This document shows positions 57,663 through 64,000 of a stretch of 64,000 bases of DNA, piece after piece. Made by a program: the position numbers and the translations under genes. The stretch covers positions 113,103-177,102 of the forward strand of contig QCUL01000002.1 in assembly GCA_003210755.1 (NCBI GenBank), written 5' to 3'. This DNA comes from Synechococcus sp. AG-679-C18 (GTDB lineage: Bacteria > Cyanobacteriota > Cyanobacteriia > PCC-6307 > Cyanobiaceae). Under the pieces are notes generated by a model. That model had not been told where the DNA came from. It ran no database searches and saw nothing but the letters and a program-made list of their open reading frames with translations. Each line of letters starts with the position of its first letter. Position 1 is the first letter of the stretch.

Positions 57663-58532
57663 ATGGCAGTGACTGCTTCTTCAGGCACCACTCAAACTCC
57701 TTCAACAGCCACTGTCAGCAGGCGAGGAGCATCAGTTCGTCGCTTGCTAACAACCCACGGAGGCTCTTTGAGCCGACGTGGGTTTTCGTTACTCTTTTTT
57801 CTTTGCTTATGGCAGATTCTGAGTGTTTTGAAGGTTAACTTCATTATTAACTTTCAGTTTGTACCAGCACCCACCGCGGTGTTTTCTGCTTTTATTTCTT
57901 TTGTACAAGCCAATCCTTGGATCCACTTACAGTCAAGCATCTTTAGGGTGATCTGCGGATTTACTGCTGGTTCAATACTTGGAATTGCAATTGGCTTGCT
58001 CATTGGTTCATCGCATTTGGTAGAGGAATTACTGGCGACACCATTAGAGCTACTACGTCCTATTCCTGCTGTTGCCTGGATACCGCTTGCAATTCTAATG
58101 TTTCCAAATGCTGAGATTGGTATGTTCTATATTACTTTTGTGGGAGCTTTCTATCCAATACTTGTTAGCACGCAGAAATCAGTTGAATCATCACTGTCTG
58201 ATTTATTGATGATTCGAGTTGGGCAATGTTTAGGAGCTTCATACTTTCAACTCTTCAGGGATATTATTATTCCGTCTTCTCTTCCTGGAATCAGTGCAGG
58301 ACTTGTGATTGGTATGGGAAATGCATGGTTTTGCCTTGTGACGGCTGAAATTATAGCCGGTAAATATGGAATTGGATATAAAACATGGGAATCATATGTT
58401 ATCTCTGAATATCCTCCAATTGTTATGGGAATGATCTTAATTGGTCTTTTAGGAGCTTTCTCTTCACAGATGATTCTATTCACTACTAATAAAATGATGC
58501 CCTGGCGTCAAATTTCCAAAGGAACGCTTTAA
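57663..58532 (+). CDS. ABC transporter permease (SsuC/TauC/NrtB type)
   Basis: 289 residues with six to seven membrane helices. The basic N-terminus (RRGASVRRLLTTHGG) is cytoplasmic. The EAA-type loop that meets the ATPase is GASYFQLFRDIIIPSSLPGISAGLVIG, and the RPIPAVAWIPLAILMFPN segment is characteristic of the sulfonate/nitrate permease family. It lies between the binding protein (52 nt gap) and ATPase (10 nt gap). Confidence 0.93.
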   Translation: MAVTASSGTTQTPSTATVSRRGASVRRLLTTHGGSLSRRGFSLLFFLCLWQILSVLKVNFIINFQFVPAPTAVFSAFISFVQANPWIHLQSSIFRVICGFTAGSILGIAIGLLIGSSHLVEELLATPLELLRPIPAVAWIPLAILMFPNAEIGMFYITFVGAFYPILVSTQKSVESSLSDLLMIRVGQCLGASYFQLFRDIIIPSSLPGISAGLVIGMGNAWFCLVTAEIIAGKYGIGYKTWESYVISEYPPIVMGMILIGLLGAFSSQMILFTTNKMMPWRQISKGTL

Positions 58533-58542
58533 CTATTCTTCA

Positions 58543-59325
58543 ATGTCTAACCTCTTAGAAATTTCTCAAGTCAGCAAGTATTTTGGAGATAAGCATACAC
58601 GTCGTTGTGTGCTTTCGAATGTGAATCTTCGCGTTCAGCCAGGAGAATTTGTTTGTTTGCTAGGTCCCTCTGGATGTGGTAAATCCACTCTACTCAATGC
58701 TATTGCCGGCTTTATTAAGCCGGAATCTGGCCTTATTAGTGTTAATGATCAACGGGTTTCAAAACCTGGTCCAGATCGTGGTTTTGTTTTTCAGAAGAAT
58801 TCATTATTGCCTTGGATGACATTGGACCAAAACGTTGGTTATGGGTTGAAGATTCAGGGTTTATCAAAAGAAAAGATCAGAAATCGTGTTGATCACTTTC
58901 TTGATCTTGTTGGTCTTTTAGGTTACAGAAAATCTTTTCCACATGAGCTTTCAGGTGGTATGCAACAGCGTGGCAGTATTGTTCGTGCCCTTATCACAAA
59001 CCCTAAGGTCTTATTAATGGATGAGCCATTTGGCGCTGTAGATGCTCAAACGAGAATTATACTTCAAGAGATGTTGTTGGGTATTTGGGCCCAAGTAGGT
59101 ATTACCATTATATTTGTTACGCATGATATTGATGAAGCTGTTTTATTGGCTGATCGAATTGTTGTAATGGGGGTCAATCCAGGCCATATCAAGGAAATCT
59201 TCGATGTTTCATTGAAGAGACCACGTTCTGCTGACTCAACATTCTTGGACGAGTTTAGAGAAATTAAGCTTAGAGTTCTTCGGTCAATACGCGAGGAAAC
59301 AGATAAATTAATGATAGCAGTGTGA
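58543..59325 (+). CDS. ABC transporter ATPase (SsuB/TauB/NrtD type)
   Basis: 260 residues. Walker A is GPSGCGKST (41-49), the Q-loop segment VFQKNSLLPWMTLDQNV is typical of the TauB/SsuB group, the signature is LSGGMQQR (136-143), Walker B is VLLMDEP and the switch His is in FVTHDIDEAVLLADR. No C-terminal regulatory domain of the NrtC kind is present. It completes a one-substrate importer with the two genes before it. Confidence 0.94.
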   Translation: MSNLLEISQVSKYFGDKHTRRCVLSNVNLRVQPGEFVCLLGPSGCGKSTLLNAIAGFIKPESGLISVNDQRVSKPGPDRGFVFQKNSLLPWMTLDQNVGYGLKIQGLSKEKIRNRVDHFLDLVGLLGYRKSFPHELSGGMQQRGSIVRALITNPKVLLMDEPFGAVDAQTRIILQEMLLGIWAQVGITIIFVTHDIDEAVLLADRIVVMGVNPGHIKEIFDVSLKRPRSADSTFLDEFREIKLRVLRSIREETDKLMIAV

Positions 59326-59334
59326 TTATTTATA

Positions 59335-60387
59335 ATGCTTTTTTTGTCTGGTATCACTTTTAATCTATTAGTCTTCTTTTTCTTACCGGATTTATCTAAT
59401 AGCAATTCTCTTCTGGCCTCCATTGCTCTTCAGCCGGTTCTCTTGTCGTTGTTGGCAGGCTTTGCCCTTCGCAACGTCTTCAATACGCGTTCCACTTGGA
59501 TTCGCCAGTCAGATCTACTGTCTTCGCGATCTCTCTCTATTGCACTATCCCTGATGGGTGCTCAATTTGTCCTTTCTGACTTATTAGCTATCTCTTGGAA
59601 AACAATCTTGGCACTTCTAATCTGCATAGTGTGCACATGTCTTGTAGGGATTTCTGCTAATCGTTTCCTTAAGATTGACAATTCATTTATGATTTGGCTT
59701 TTGGCTGGTAATTGTATATGCGGGCCTGCTGCCATATCTTTTGCTTCTCAGATATTCAATGGTGAAAAAAAAGATATTGCTAAGGCTATATGGATTAATA
59801 CGTTAATTGGATTTATCTTAATGGTTCTTTTGCCACTATTTGCAGGTTTACTTCAACTGGGTCCTGATGCCTTTGGAGTCTGGGCTGGTTCTTCTTTGCA
59901 GTCCACAGCTCAAGTTGTGACAAGTGCTTCTATATTCTCAAGTGAATCAACTGATATTGCGTTGCTGATCAAATCCTTTCGCATCTTAATGCTTTTACCT
60001 CTGATATTCTTTCTGAAGCTTGTTGCAGCTCCAAAATCTCTAGTACCTTTTACACATCAGGGTACTAGGAAGTCTCCATTCTCCCTGACCTCGTTCTTTC
60101 GAACGTTCCCTCGGTTTTTAATTATATTTTTAGTCCTAGCAATTATGTCTGTAGTCGTTGATCTAAGTGGTTTGGTGTATGGTGCCGAGTTTCCCGTTTA
60201 TGGCTTATTGGTCGCAGCTCGGCCAATGTTGGGGTTGTTTTCTAAATTTTGCTTGTCGTTGGCAATGTTTGCTGTTGGGTATTTATGTTGCTTTGAGCTA
60301 AGTCGAAGGGATTATAGAGCCATCTTTTTTGCGATCTTTTCTGCCTTGCAGTTAGTGTTTGTTTCTTATTTTTTGGTTAAAGTATAG
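59335..60387 (+). CDS. YeiH/UPF0324-family putative sulfate exporter (PSE family)
   Basis: 350 residues with about ten hydrophobic helices. SLLAGFALRNVFNTRSTWIRQSDLLSSRSLSIALSLMGAQFVLSDL and LLAGNCICGPAAISFASQIFNGEKKDIAKAIWINTLIGF match the YeiH family, some members of which are linked to sulfonate breakdown and thought to export sulfate or sulfite. It follows the ATPase by 9 nt, so it belongs to the same operon. Its last 11 nt overlap the convergent regulator gene. Confidence 0.85.
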   Translation: MLFLSGITFNLLVFFFLPDLSNSNSLLASIALQPVLLSLLAGFALRNVFNTRSTWIRQSDLLSSRSLSIALSLMGAQFVLSDLLAISWKTILALLICIVCTCLVGISANRFLKIDNSFMIWLLAGNCICGPAAISFASQIFNGEKKDIAKAIWINTLIGFILMVLLPLFAGLLQLGPDAFGVWAGSSLQSTAQVVTSASIFSSESTDIALLIKSFRILMLLPLIFFLKLVAAPKSLVPFTHQGTRKSPFSLTSFFRTFPRFLIIFLVLAIMSVVVDLSGLVYGAEFPVYGLLVAARPMLGLFSKFCLSLAMFAVGYLCCFELSRRDYRAIFFAIFSALQLVFVSYFLVKV

Positions 60388-62326
60388 TCATTCCTAAATC
60401 GCGCTTTGCTGCTTTAAGGTATTCAGTTTCAATGAAGGGCCCTTTCTTTAAAGAGCATGTTTTATTGTTTTGGTTCTCAATAAATATTTTATCGGTGTAT
60501 TCTTTGATCCAATCTTCTCTAATAGTCATGTCTGGTTGATAATGTCCGTCTTTGCCATGTCGCTCTCCTAAAACATAGTTGATGCAAGATGCGCTAACCC
60601 CAGTCCATCGACTAAGATGTGCGATGGAAGACTTAGTATTTGCAAACCAATAATTTGAACAGAGCATAGCCTTCAAGAAGGCGATCACGATATCCGGTTG
60701 CTCAATAGCGAATTGTCGCCTTACAACAACGCCGTAGAACGCAAAGGGTGTTGATACTTCGTCCTCAATTTTCTGGTAATGATGCCCAGCTGAAATGAAG
60801 TGGTCAAATGGTGTAAAACATGCCACCGCTCCGGTATTTATTGAGTCTTCAATAAGATTAGTTTGGCTTTCAAGGTTTATATTGACTAACCGAGTAGATC
60901 TAAGTATGTTTTTTTGATTTAAGTTGTAAAGCAGGCTGCCGTGGGCAGTTGATAAAAAAGGTACTGCAATTGATTTGTCTTTAAGATTCTGCAATCCGGT
61001 CTCTTTAGCGTCTTTGCGAATGAGTAAGCTTGATCCACTTCCGTACGGATTAATGCTGACGAAGCTTATAAGTATTGATCCGTTAGTCTCATTATGCTGT
61101 TGAGATGTAGCCATATGACTAATTGCGTAATCTCCGATAATCGCAATGTCTAACTCTGATTCTTTGAGGCCTTTAAGTATTGGAGCTGCAGATTTATGGT
61201 CAATCCATTTTGTCGAGAACTGGTTCTGTGAACTGTTGCTTAAGTCTGTTATAAAAGACTCAAGTAGTCCTAACTTCTGCACAGCTCTTCCTGAAACGAC
61301 AGTTTGAATGGTTCTATTCTGAATTCCAATTCTCAATTGCTTATTCTCTGAATTCTTGCTAGTAACTGGTGGAAGACTATGTTTTTGATTGGCTTCCGGG
61401 ACTCTTGGTAAAACGGGTGGGTAGTTATCTTTGCCGTGATAGTTCAGTTGTGTATTGAAGACGAGTTCAGTCTCCTTATGTTCTTTCTCTTGTTCTACTT
61501 GATTGACAAGTAAATACAGGCCATATGGTGTTGTGAGTTCGTTGATTCTAATGCGGTTACCATTTCTTTGCTCTTTTGTATTACATAGGCGAATGCCGAT
61601 CCCATCACTATCTCGAATCAGCTCTAGCATGAGAGCCTCTGATACATGGGATCGTTTTGTAAAATCAGTAATATCAAGCCCAAATGGTTTTATTCGTGCT
61701 TTCAAGAGACGTAAGCTTTCAGATTGAAGTTCTGGAAGAAATATCTTCTTCGATAGTAGATCGCATAGATCTATCGATGGCTTGTTTGTCGATGGATCTC
61801 CTGCGTGCACGAGCATAAACTCTTCATCGGTTAACAAACGAGATCTAATCTCTTCACTATTGCTTTTGTATTTTGAGAGTCCAAATGAGTTGGGATTCTT
61901 CGTTAACAGATCAATGATCTGATGATTGCTATTGCATTGGAAGGTATTAATTACAGTATTTTCTCCAAGTGTTGTTTCTATATGTATTAGTAGTTGTCTG
62001 AGAGCGCTCATGCAGACATCCGATTCATGATAAACCGTGTAAGATTGTCTGCTGATCTGTTCTTGATTAATAAAGTAGCGTTCCAGCTCGTCAACTTCTT
62101 TGACGATGTGTTTCAGCTTTTCTTGGGAGTAATACCCCGCTTCTGAAAGAAATATCTTATTGTTCTCGCGATGAATCAATGTTGTTTTTAAGTGTTTCTC
62201 GAGTGCTATAACCTTTAAGCTGATTGAGGGCTGGCTCAGGTGCAGTGACTTGGCAGCTTTAGTGAAGCTGCCATGTTCTGCTACCGCCAGAAATGCCTTG
62301 ATTTGGGAAAGATCCACCCAAAACAC
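60377..62326 (-). CDS. LysR-type regulator fused to a SsuA-like binding domain
   Basis: 649 residues, twice the normal LysR length. Residues 4-63 are the winged helix-turn-helix (LSQIKAFLAVAEHGSFTKAA ... SQPSISLKVIALEKHL), 90-290 a diverged LysR effector domain, 291-330 a Pro/Asn linker, and 331 onward a second binding-protein domain (LRIGIQNRTIQTVVSGRAVQKLG). The latter aligns with the operon's own binding protein: LKDKSIAVPFLSTAHGS against LKGGTVSVPFGSAAHG, IVIAFLKAMLCSNYWF against VVTAFMESVLVANNKFF. No signal peptide is present, so it is cytoplasmic. GTG at 62326 or 62317 is the start. Confidence 0.9.
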   Translation of the reverse strand: MFWVDLSQIKAFLAVAEHGSFTKAAKSLHLSQPSISLKVIALEKHLKTTLIHRENNKIFLSEAGYYSQEKLKHIVKEVDELERYFINQEQISRQSYTVYHESDVCMSALRQLLIHIETTLGENTVINTFQCNSNHQIIDLLTKNPNSFGLSKYKSNSEEIRSRLLTDEEFMLVHAGDPSTNKPSIDLCDLLSKKIFLPELQSESLRLLKARIKPFGLDITDFTKRSHVSEALMLELIRDSDGIGIRLCNTKEQRNGNRIRINELTTPYGLYLLVNQVEQEKEHKETELVFNTQLNYHGKDNYPPVLPRVPEANQKHSLPPVTSKNSENKQLRIGIQNRTIQTVVSGRAVQKLGLLESFITDLSNSSQNQFSTKWIDHKSAAPILKGLKESELDIAIIGDYAISHMATSQQHNETNGSILISFVSINPYGSGSSLLIRKDAKETGLQNLKDKSIAVPFLSTAHGSLLYNLNQKNILRSTRLVNINLESQTNLIEDSINTGAVACFTPFDHFISAGHHYQKIEDEVSTPFAFYGVVVRRQFAIEQPDIVIAFLKAMLCSNYWFANTKSSIAHLSRWTGVSASCINYVLGERHGKDGHYQPDMTIREDWIKEYTDKIFIENQNNKTCSLKKGPFIETEYLKAAKRDLGMTIL

Positions 62327-62366
62327 TCATTATTTTATAGATTACATAGTTAACGCTCTTTTGCGA

Positions 62367-62380
62367 GTATCGCGTGATAC
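62367..62380 (-). promoter_or_regulatory. Perfect NtcA box of the LysR fusion gene
   Basis: On the minus strand GTA-TCACGCGA-TAC matches GTAN8TAC exactly and is nearly palindromic. Exactly 22 nt later comes TAATCT (62344-62339), which fits TAN3T. This is the canonical NtcA-activated promoter layout. The start point would be near 62332, leaving a leader of only some 6-15 nt to the GTG starts. Confidence 0.8.
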
Positions 62381-62670
62381 ATAATGCGGAATTGTTTTTC
62401 TGGTTGTTCTGCAATCAGAGTTGAGGATCGTTGCTTCCTCCCTATTTCTATATGCAGATTGTAAGATGATATCGTATGCCAACATAGCTATCCCATTTAA
62501 TTGTACATTAGTAGAAATAATCACTATTGGAGGGAAATGGATTATGCCTTTATTTTTTGATGAAGTTTGAGTATCTGTCTTATTTGCTCTCTTTGAAGGA
62601 GTTTTCGGTGTTTGTTCGATGAGAGAATCTTTGATGCCATAGAAATACTTGTTGCAATTGGCATGCACCT

Positions 62671-62703
62671 AAAAAGGGCCTCAATGATGAGGCCCTATTT
62701 TTT
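62671..62703 (-). terminator. Rho-independent terminator of the porin gene
   Basis: AGGGCCTCA pairs with TGAGGCCCT around a 4-nt loop, with T5 on the minus strand after the stem. It lies 7-39 nt downstream of the porin stop. The A and T tracts on both sides make it potentially bidirectional. Confidence 0.92.
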
Positions 62704-62709
62704 CATATA

Positions 62710-64000
62710 CTAGAATGTAAAAGTGGTTTGGATTAATCCACCGAACACATTGAACTGACCGTCATAGCCAGTTCCATTCGCTTTTAGATTTTGTGTGTTT
62801 TGCCCCATTGGTCTTGATAGGTAGAACAATGCCGGAGTTACAGCGATATTATCTGTAACCTGGAAGTTGTAATACAGTTCAAAAACGTAGTTGCCATCGA
62901 ATGGTGTATCACCGCCTTCAAGAGCGGTGGCAAATGTTGGTTGTCCAACAGCAAAGCCGAGGGCATTGCCATCCATAAATGCATCGTCCCATTTCAGACC
63001 CGTAAACCAGCTCTGTGAGTTGGTATAAGTGCCATCAACAATTCTTTTGCCATTGATCGTGTTAATTGACCAACCGATGGAGACGGATGGGATGAAACCA
63101 CTATCTTTTGGCTGCCAATAGGCGTTCAATGCATAGCTGTTAGAAGACCGTTCATTGCGTAAATCCTTTGATTTACAACCAAGATTGCTCTTGTCATTTT
63201 GTACAAAGGAGGTGACTTTTCTGAAATTTGAATTGCATTGACCGTAACGGTATGCTGCTGCTACCCCATATTGTCCATTGCCCCAGCCGAGCTGAGCCAA
63301 AAGACTTGCAGCCGAGTTGTCAGTCATAAAGCCACCTTCTGAGGGATTTGAATTATTACCTTCTTTGTTGCCTGTTACATAGTTAACGCTGACGCTTAAA
63401 TTTGGACGACCTTTATCTACTTTCTGTTTCCAGTAGGCTCCAATTAACTGACCAGTTGCTTTGTTATAAACACCCGGTACGCCAGCAACAGCATAATAAT
63501 CGAGAATTGCTGCACCTCCTTTGGTATACACAGAAGGCCACATTGCTAGAGACTCAGTATTCCTCGCTTTTGCACCAGCAATGAAAGTAAAACTGTTTCC
63601 AACGGGAAACTTGTAAAAGAGTCGATCTACTTTAATAATGTCATCGCTCCCAAATGCAATGTTTAATCCAGTTAGGTTGACACCATTGTTTCCGCTGAAG
63701 ACTGAATTATTGAAGTTTCCAGCCCGAAGTTTTGTTCTCAGTAAATCTTTACCGGTAAAACTTGTGTCAAGAAATAAATCATAGTTGTAATTAAATGTTA
63801 GTGCTCCAAACTCTTTGTTGTATGCATCGGCTCCACCTTTGCCACTTTTATTGAATGGAATTCCAGACTGACTGTCACCACTTGCATTAACACCACCAAT
63901 GACGAAGGTGGCTTTGCTCTTGAGTTTGGTGGTGGTTGAGAACTGAGTGGCTTCCAGTTCACCACCGCGGGCTTCCAGTCCGTCCACACGGCCCTTGAGG
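62710..64000 (-). CDS. Cyanobacterial outer-membrane porin (Som/OprB type), 5' part outside window
   Basis: At least 429 residues, open through the right edge of the window (LKGRVDGLEARGGELEATQFSTTTKL precedes the beta barrel). After this coiled-coil stretch, typical of the region following an SLH domain, come alternating beta strands such as FTFIAGAKARNTESLAMWPSVY and ITVN-like NVAVTPALFYLSRP, ending in the barrel-closing FGGLIQTTFTF with terminal Phe. Cyanobacterial porins of this kind let small solutes through the outer membrane. The start and SLH domain are outside the window. Confidence 0.88.
   Translation of the reverse strand, partial: LKGRVDGLEARGGELEATQFSTTTKLKSKATFVIGGVNASGDSQSGIPFNKSGKGGADAYNKEFGALTFNYNYDLFLDTSFTGKDLLRTKLRAGNFNNSVFSGNNGVNLTGLNIAFGSDDIIKVDRLFYKFPVGNSFTFIAGAKARNTESLAMWPSVYTKGGAAILDYYAVAGVPGVYNKATGQLIGAYWKQKVDKGRPNLSVSVNYVTGNKEGNNSNPSEGGFMTDNSAASLLAQLGWGNGQYGVAAAYRYGQCNSNFRKVTSFVQNDKSNLGCKSKDLRNERSSNSYALNAYWQPKDSGFIPSVSIGWSINTINGKRIVDGTYTNSQSWFTGLKWDDAFMDGNALGFAVGQPTFATALEGGDTPFDGNYVFELYYNFQVTDNIAVTPALFYLSRPMGQNTQNLKANGTGYDGQFNVFGGLIQTTFTF

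Larger units (their letters stand above)
62327..62709. promoter_or_regulatory. Promoter and 3' region between the LysR fusion gene and the porin
   Basis: About 380 bases. The end next to the regulator holds a perfect NtcA promoter, and the end next to the porin a strong terminator; the middle is A/T-rich. A 108-codon minus-strand ORF (62342-62668) overlaps the promoter and looks random in composition, so I do not annotate it. Confidence 0.6.

Noticed and set aside
62342..62668. 108-codon minus-strand ORF between the regulator and the porin
   Set aside because: It has random-looking composition, no ribosome binding site or recognisable motif, and covers the NtcA promoter of the regulator gene.
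1..64000. Insertion sequences, phage genes, CRISPR arrays, tRNA or rRNA genes
   Set aside because: No transposase or integrase motif, no regularly spaced repeats and no tRNA cloverleaf were seen in the intergenic regions, so the accessory region shows no direct mark of how it arrived.

Overview
The window is a stretch of chromosome from a marine picocyanobacterium, most likely a coastal-type marine Synechococcus. The reasons are a cyanobacterial PsbQ lipoprotein, a Tic20-like protein, an IctB-family membrane protein, a group 2 sigma factor, a VTE5-like phytol kinase and a ferredoxin-dependent nitrate assimilation cluster with NarB, NarM and an NrtP-type permease. The strain assignment is inference. 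I see no rRNA, tRNA, CRISPR array, transposase or integrase.

Region 1 (1-29.4 kb) is dense core genome: the 3' part of sucrose-phosphate synthase, purT, mraY, argG, rpsF, a Tic20-like gene, aroE, dnaK, pstS, psbQ, purU, an ictB-like gene, a radical SAM protein, a ClC channel, acnB, a class I DAHP synthase, a phytol kinase-like gene, a sigma factor, ppk, an MFS transporter and a TrpD2-like protein. Small genes lie between them.

Region 2 (29.5-46.8 kb) is a nitrogen assimilation supercluster. Cyanase (cynS) is followed by a minus-strand nir group: nirA, a 44-codon ORF, a formate/nitrite channel and a HEAT-like protein. Divergent from nirA are two siroheme genes (CbiX-like ferrochelatase and cobA), which make the NirA cofactor. 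Then come moaB, moaD, moaE, moeA, moaC, narM, narB, nrtP, mobA and moaA, which together make molybdopterin cofactor, insert it into nitrate reductase and import the substrate.

Region 3 (46.2-64 kb) looks accessory and is visibly richer in A/T. It holds a cupin-like protein, a class I glutamine amidotransferase and a sufBCD set without sufR or sufS. Next is a three-gene unit of circularly permuted ATP-grasp, alpha-E and transglutaminase-like proteins. Last is the most unusual part, 55.5-64 kb. There a plus-strand operon encodes a SsuA/TauA/NrtA-type lipoprotein with an extra NosL-like C-terminal domain, its permease, its ATPase and a YeiH-family putative sulfate exporter. Convergent to it is a 649-residue LysR regulator whose C-terminal half is homologous to the operon's own solute-binding protein, and beyond that an outer-membrane porin runs off the window. 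Perfect GTA-N8-TAC NtcA boxes lie before both the binding-protein gene and the regulator gene; the second is followed after exactly 22 nt by TAATCT, which fits TAN3T. I read this as a nitrogen-controlled uptake system with a receptor-like regulator derived from the transporter's binding protein. The substrate is unknown; an amino-sulfonate such as taurine is only a hypothesis.
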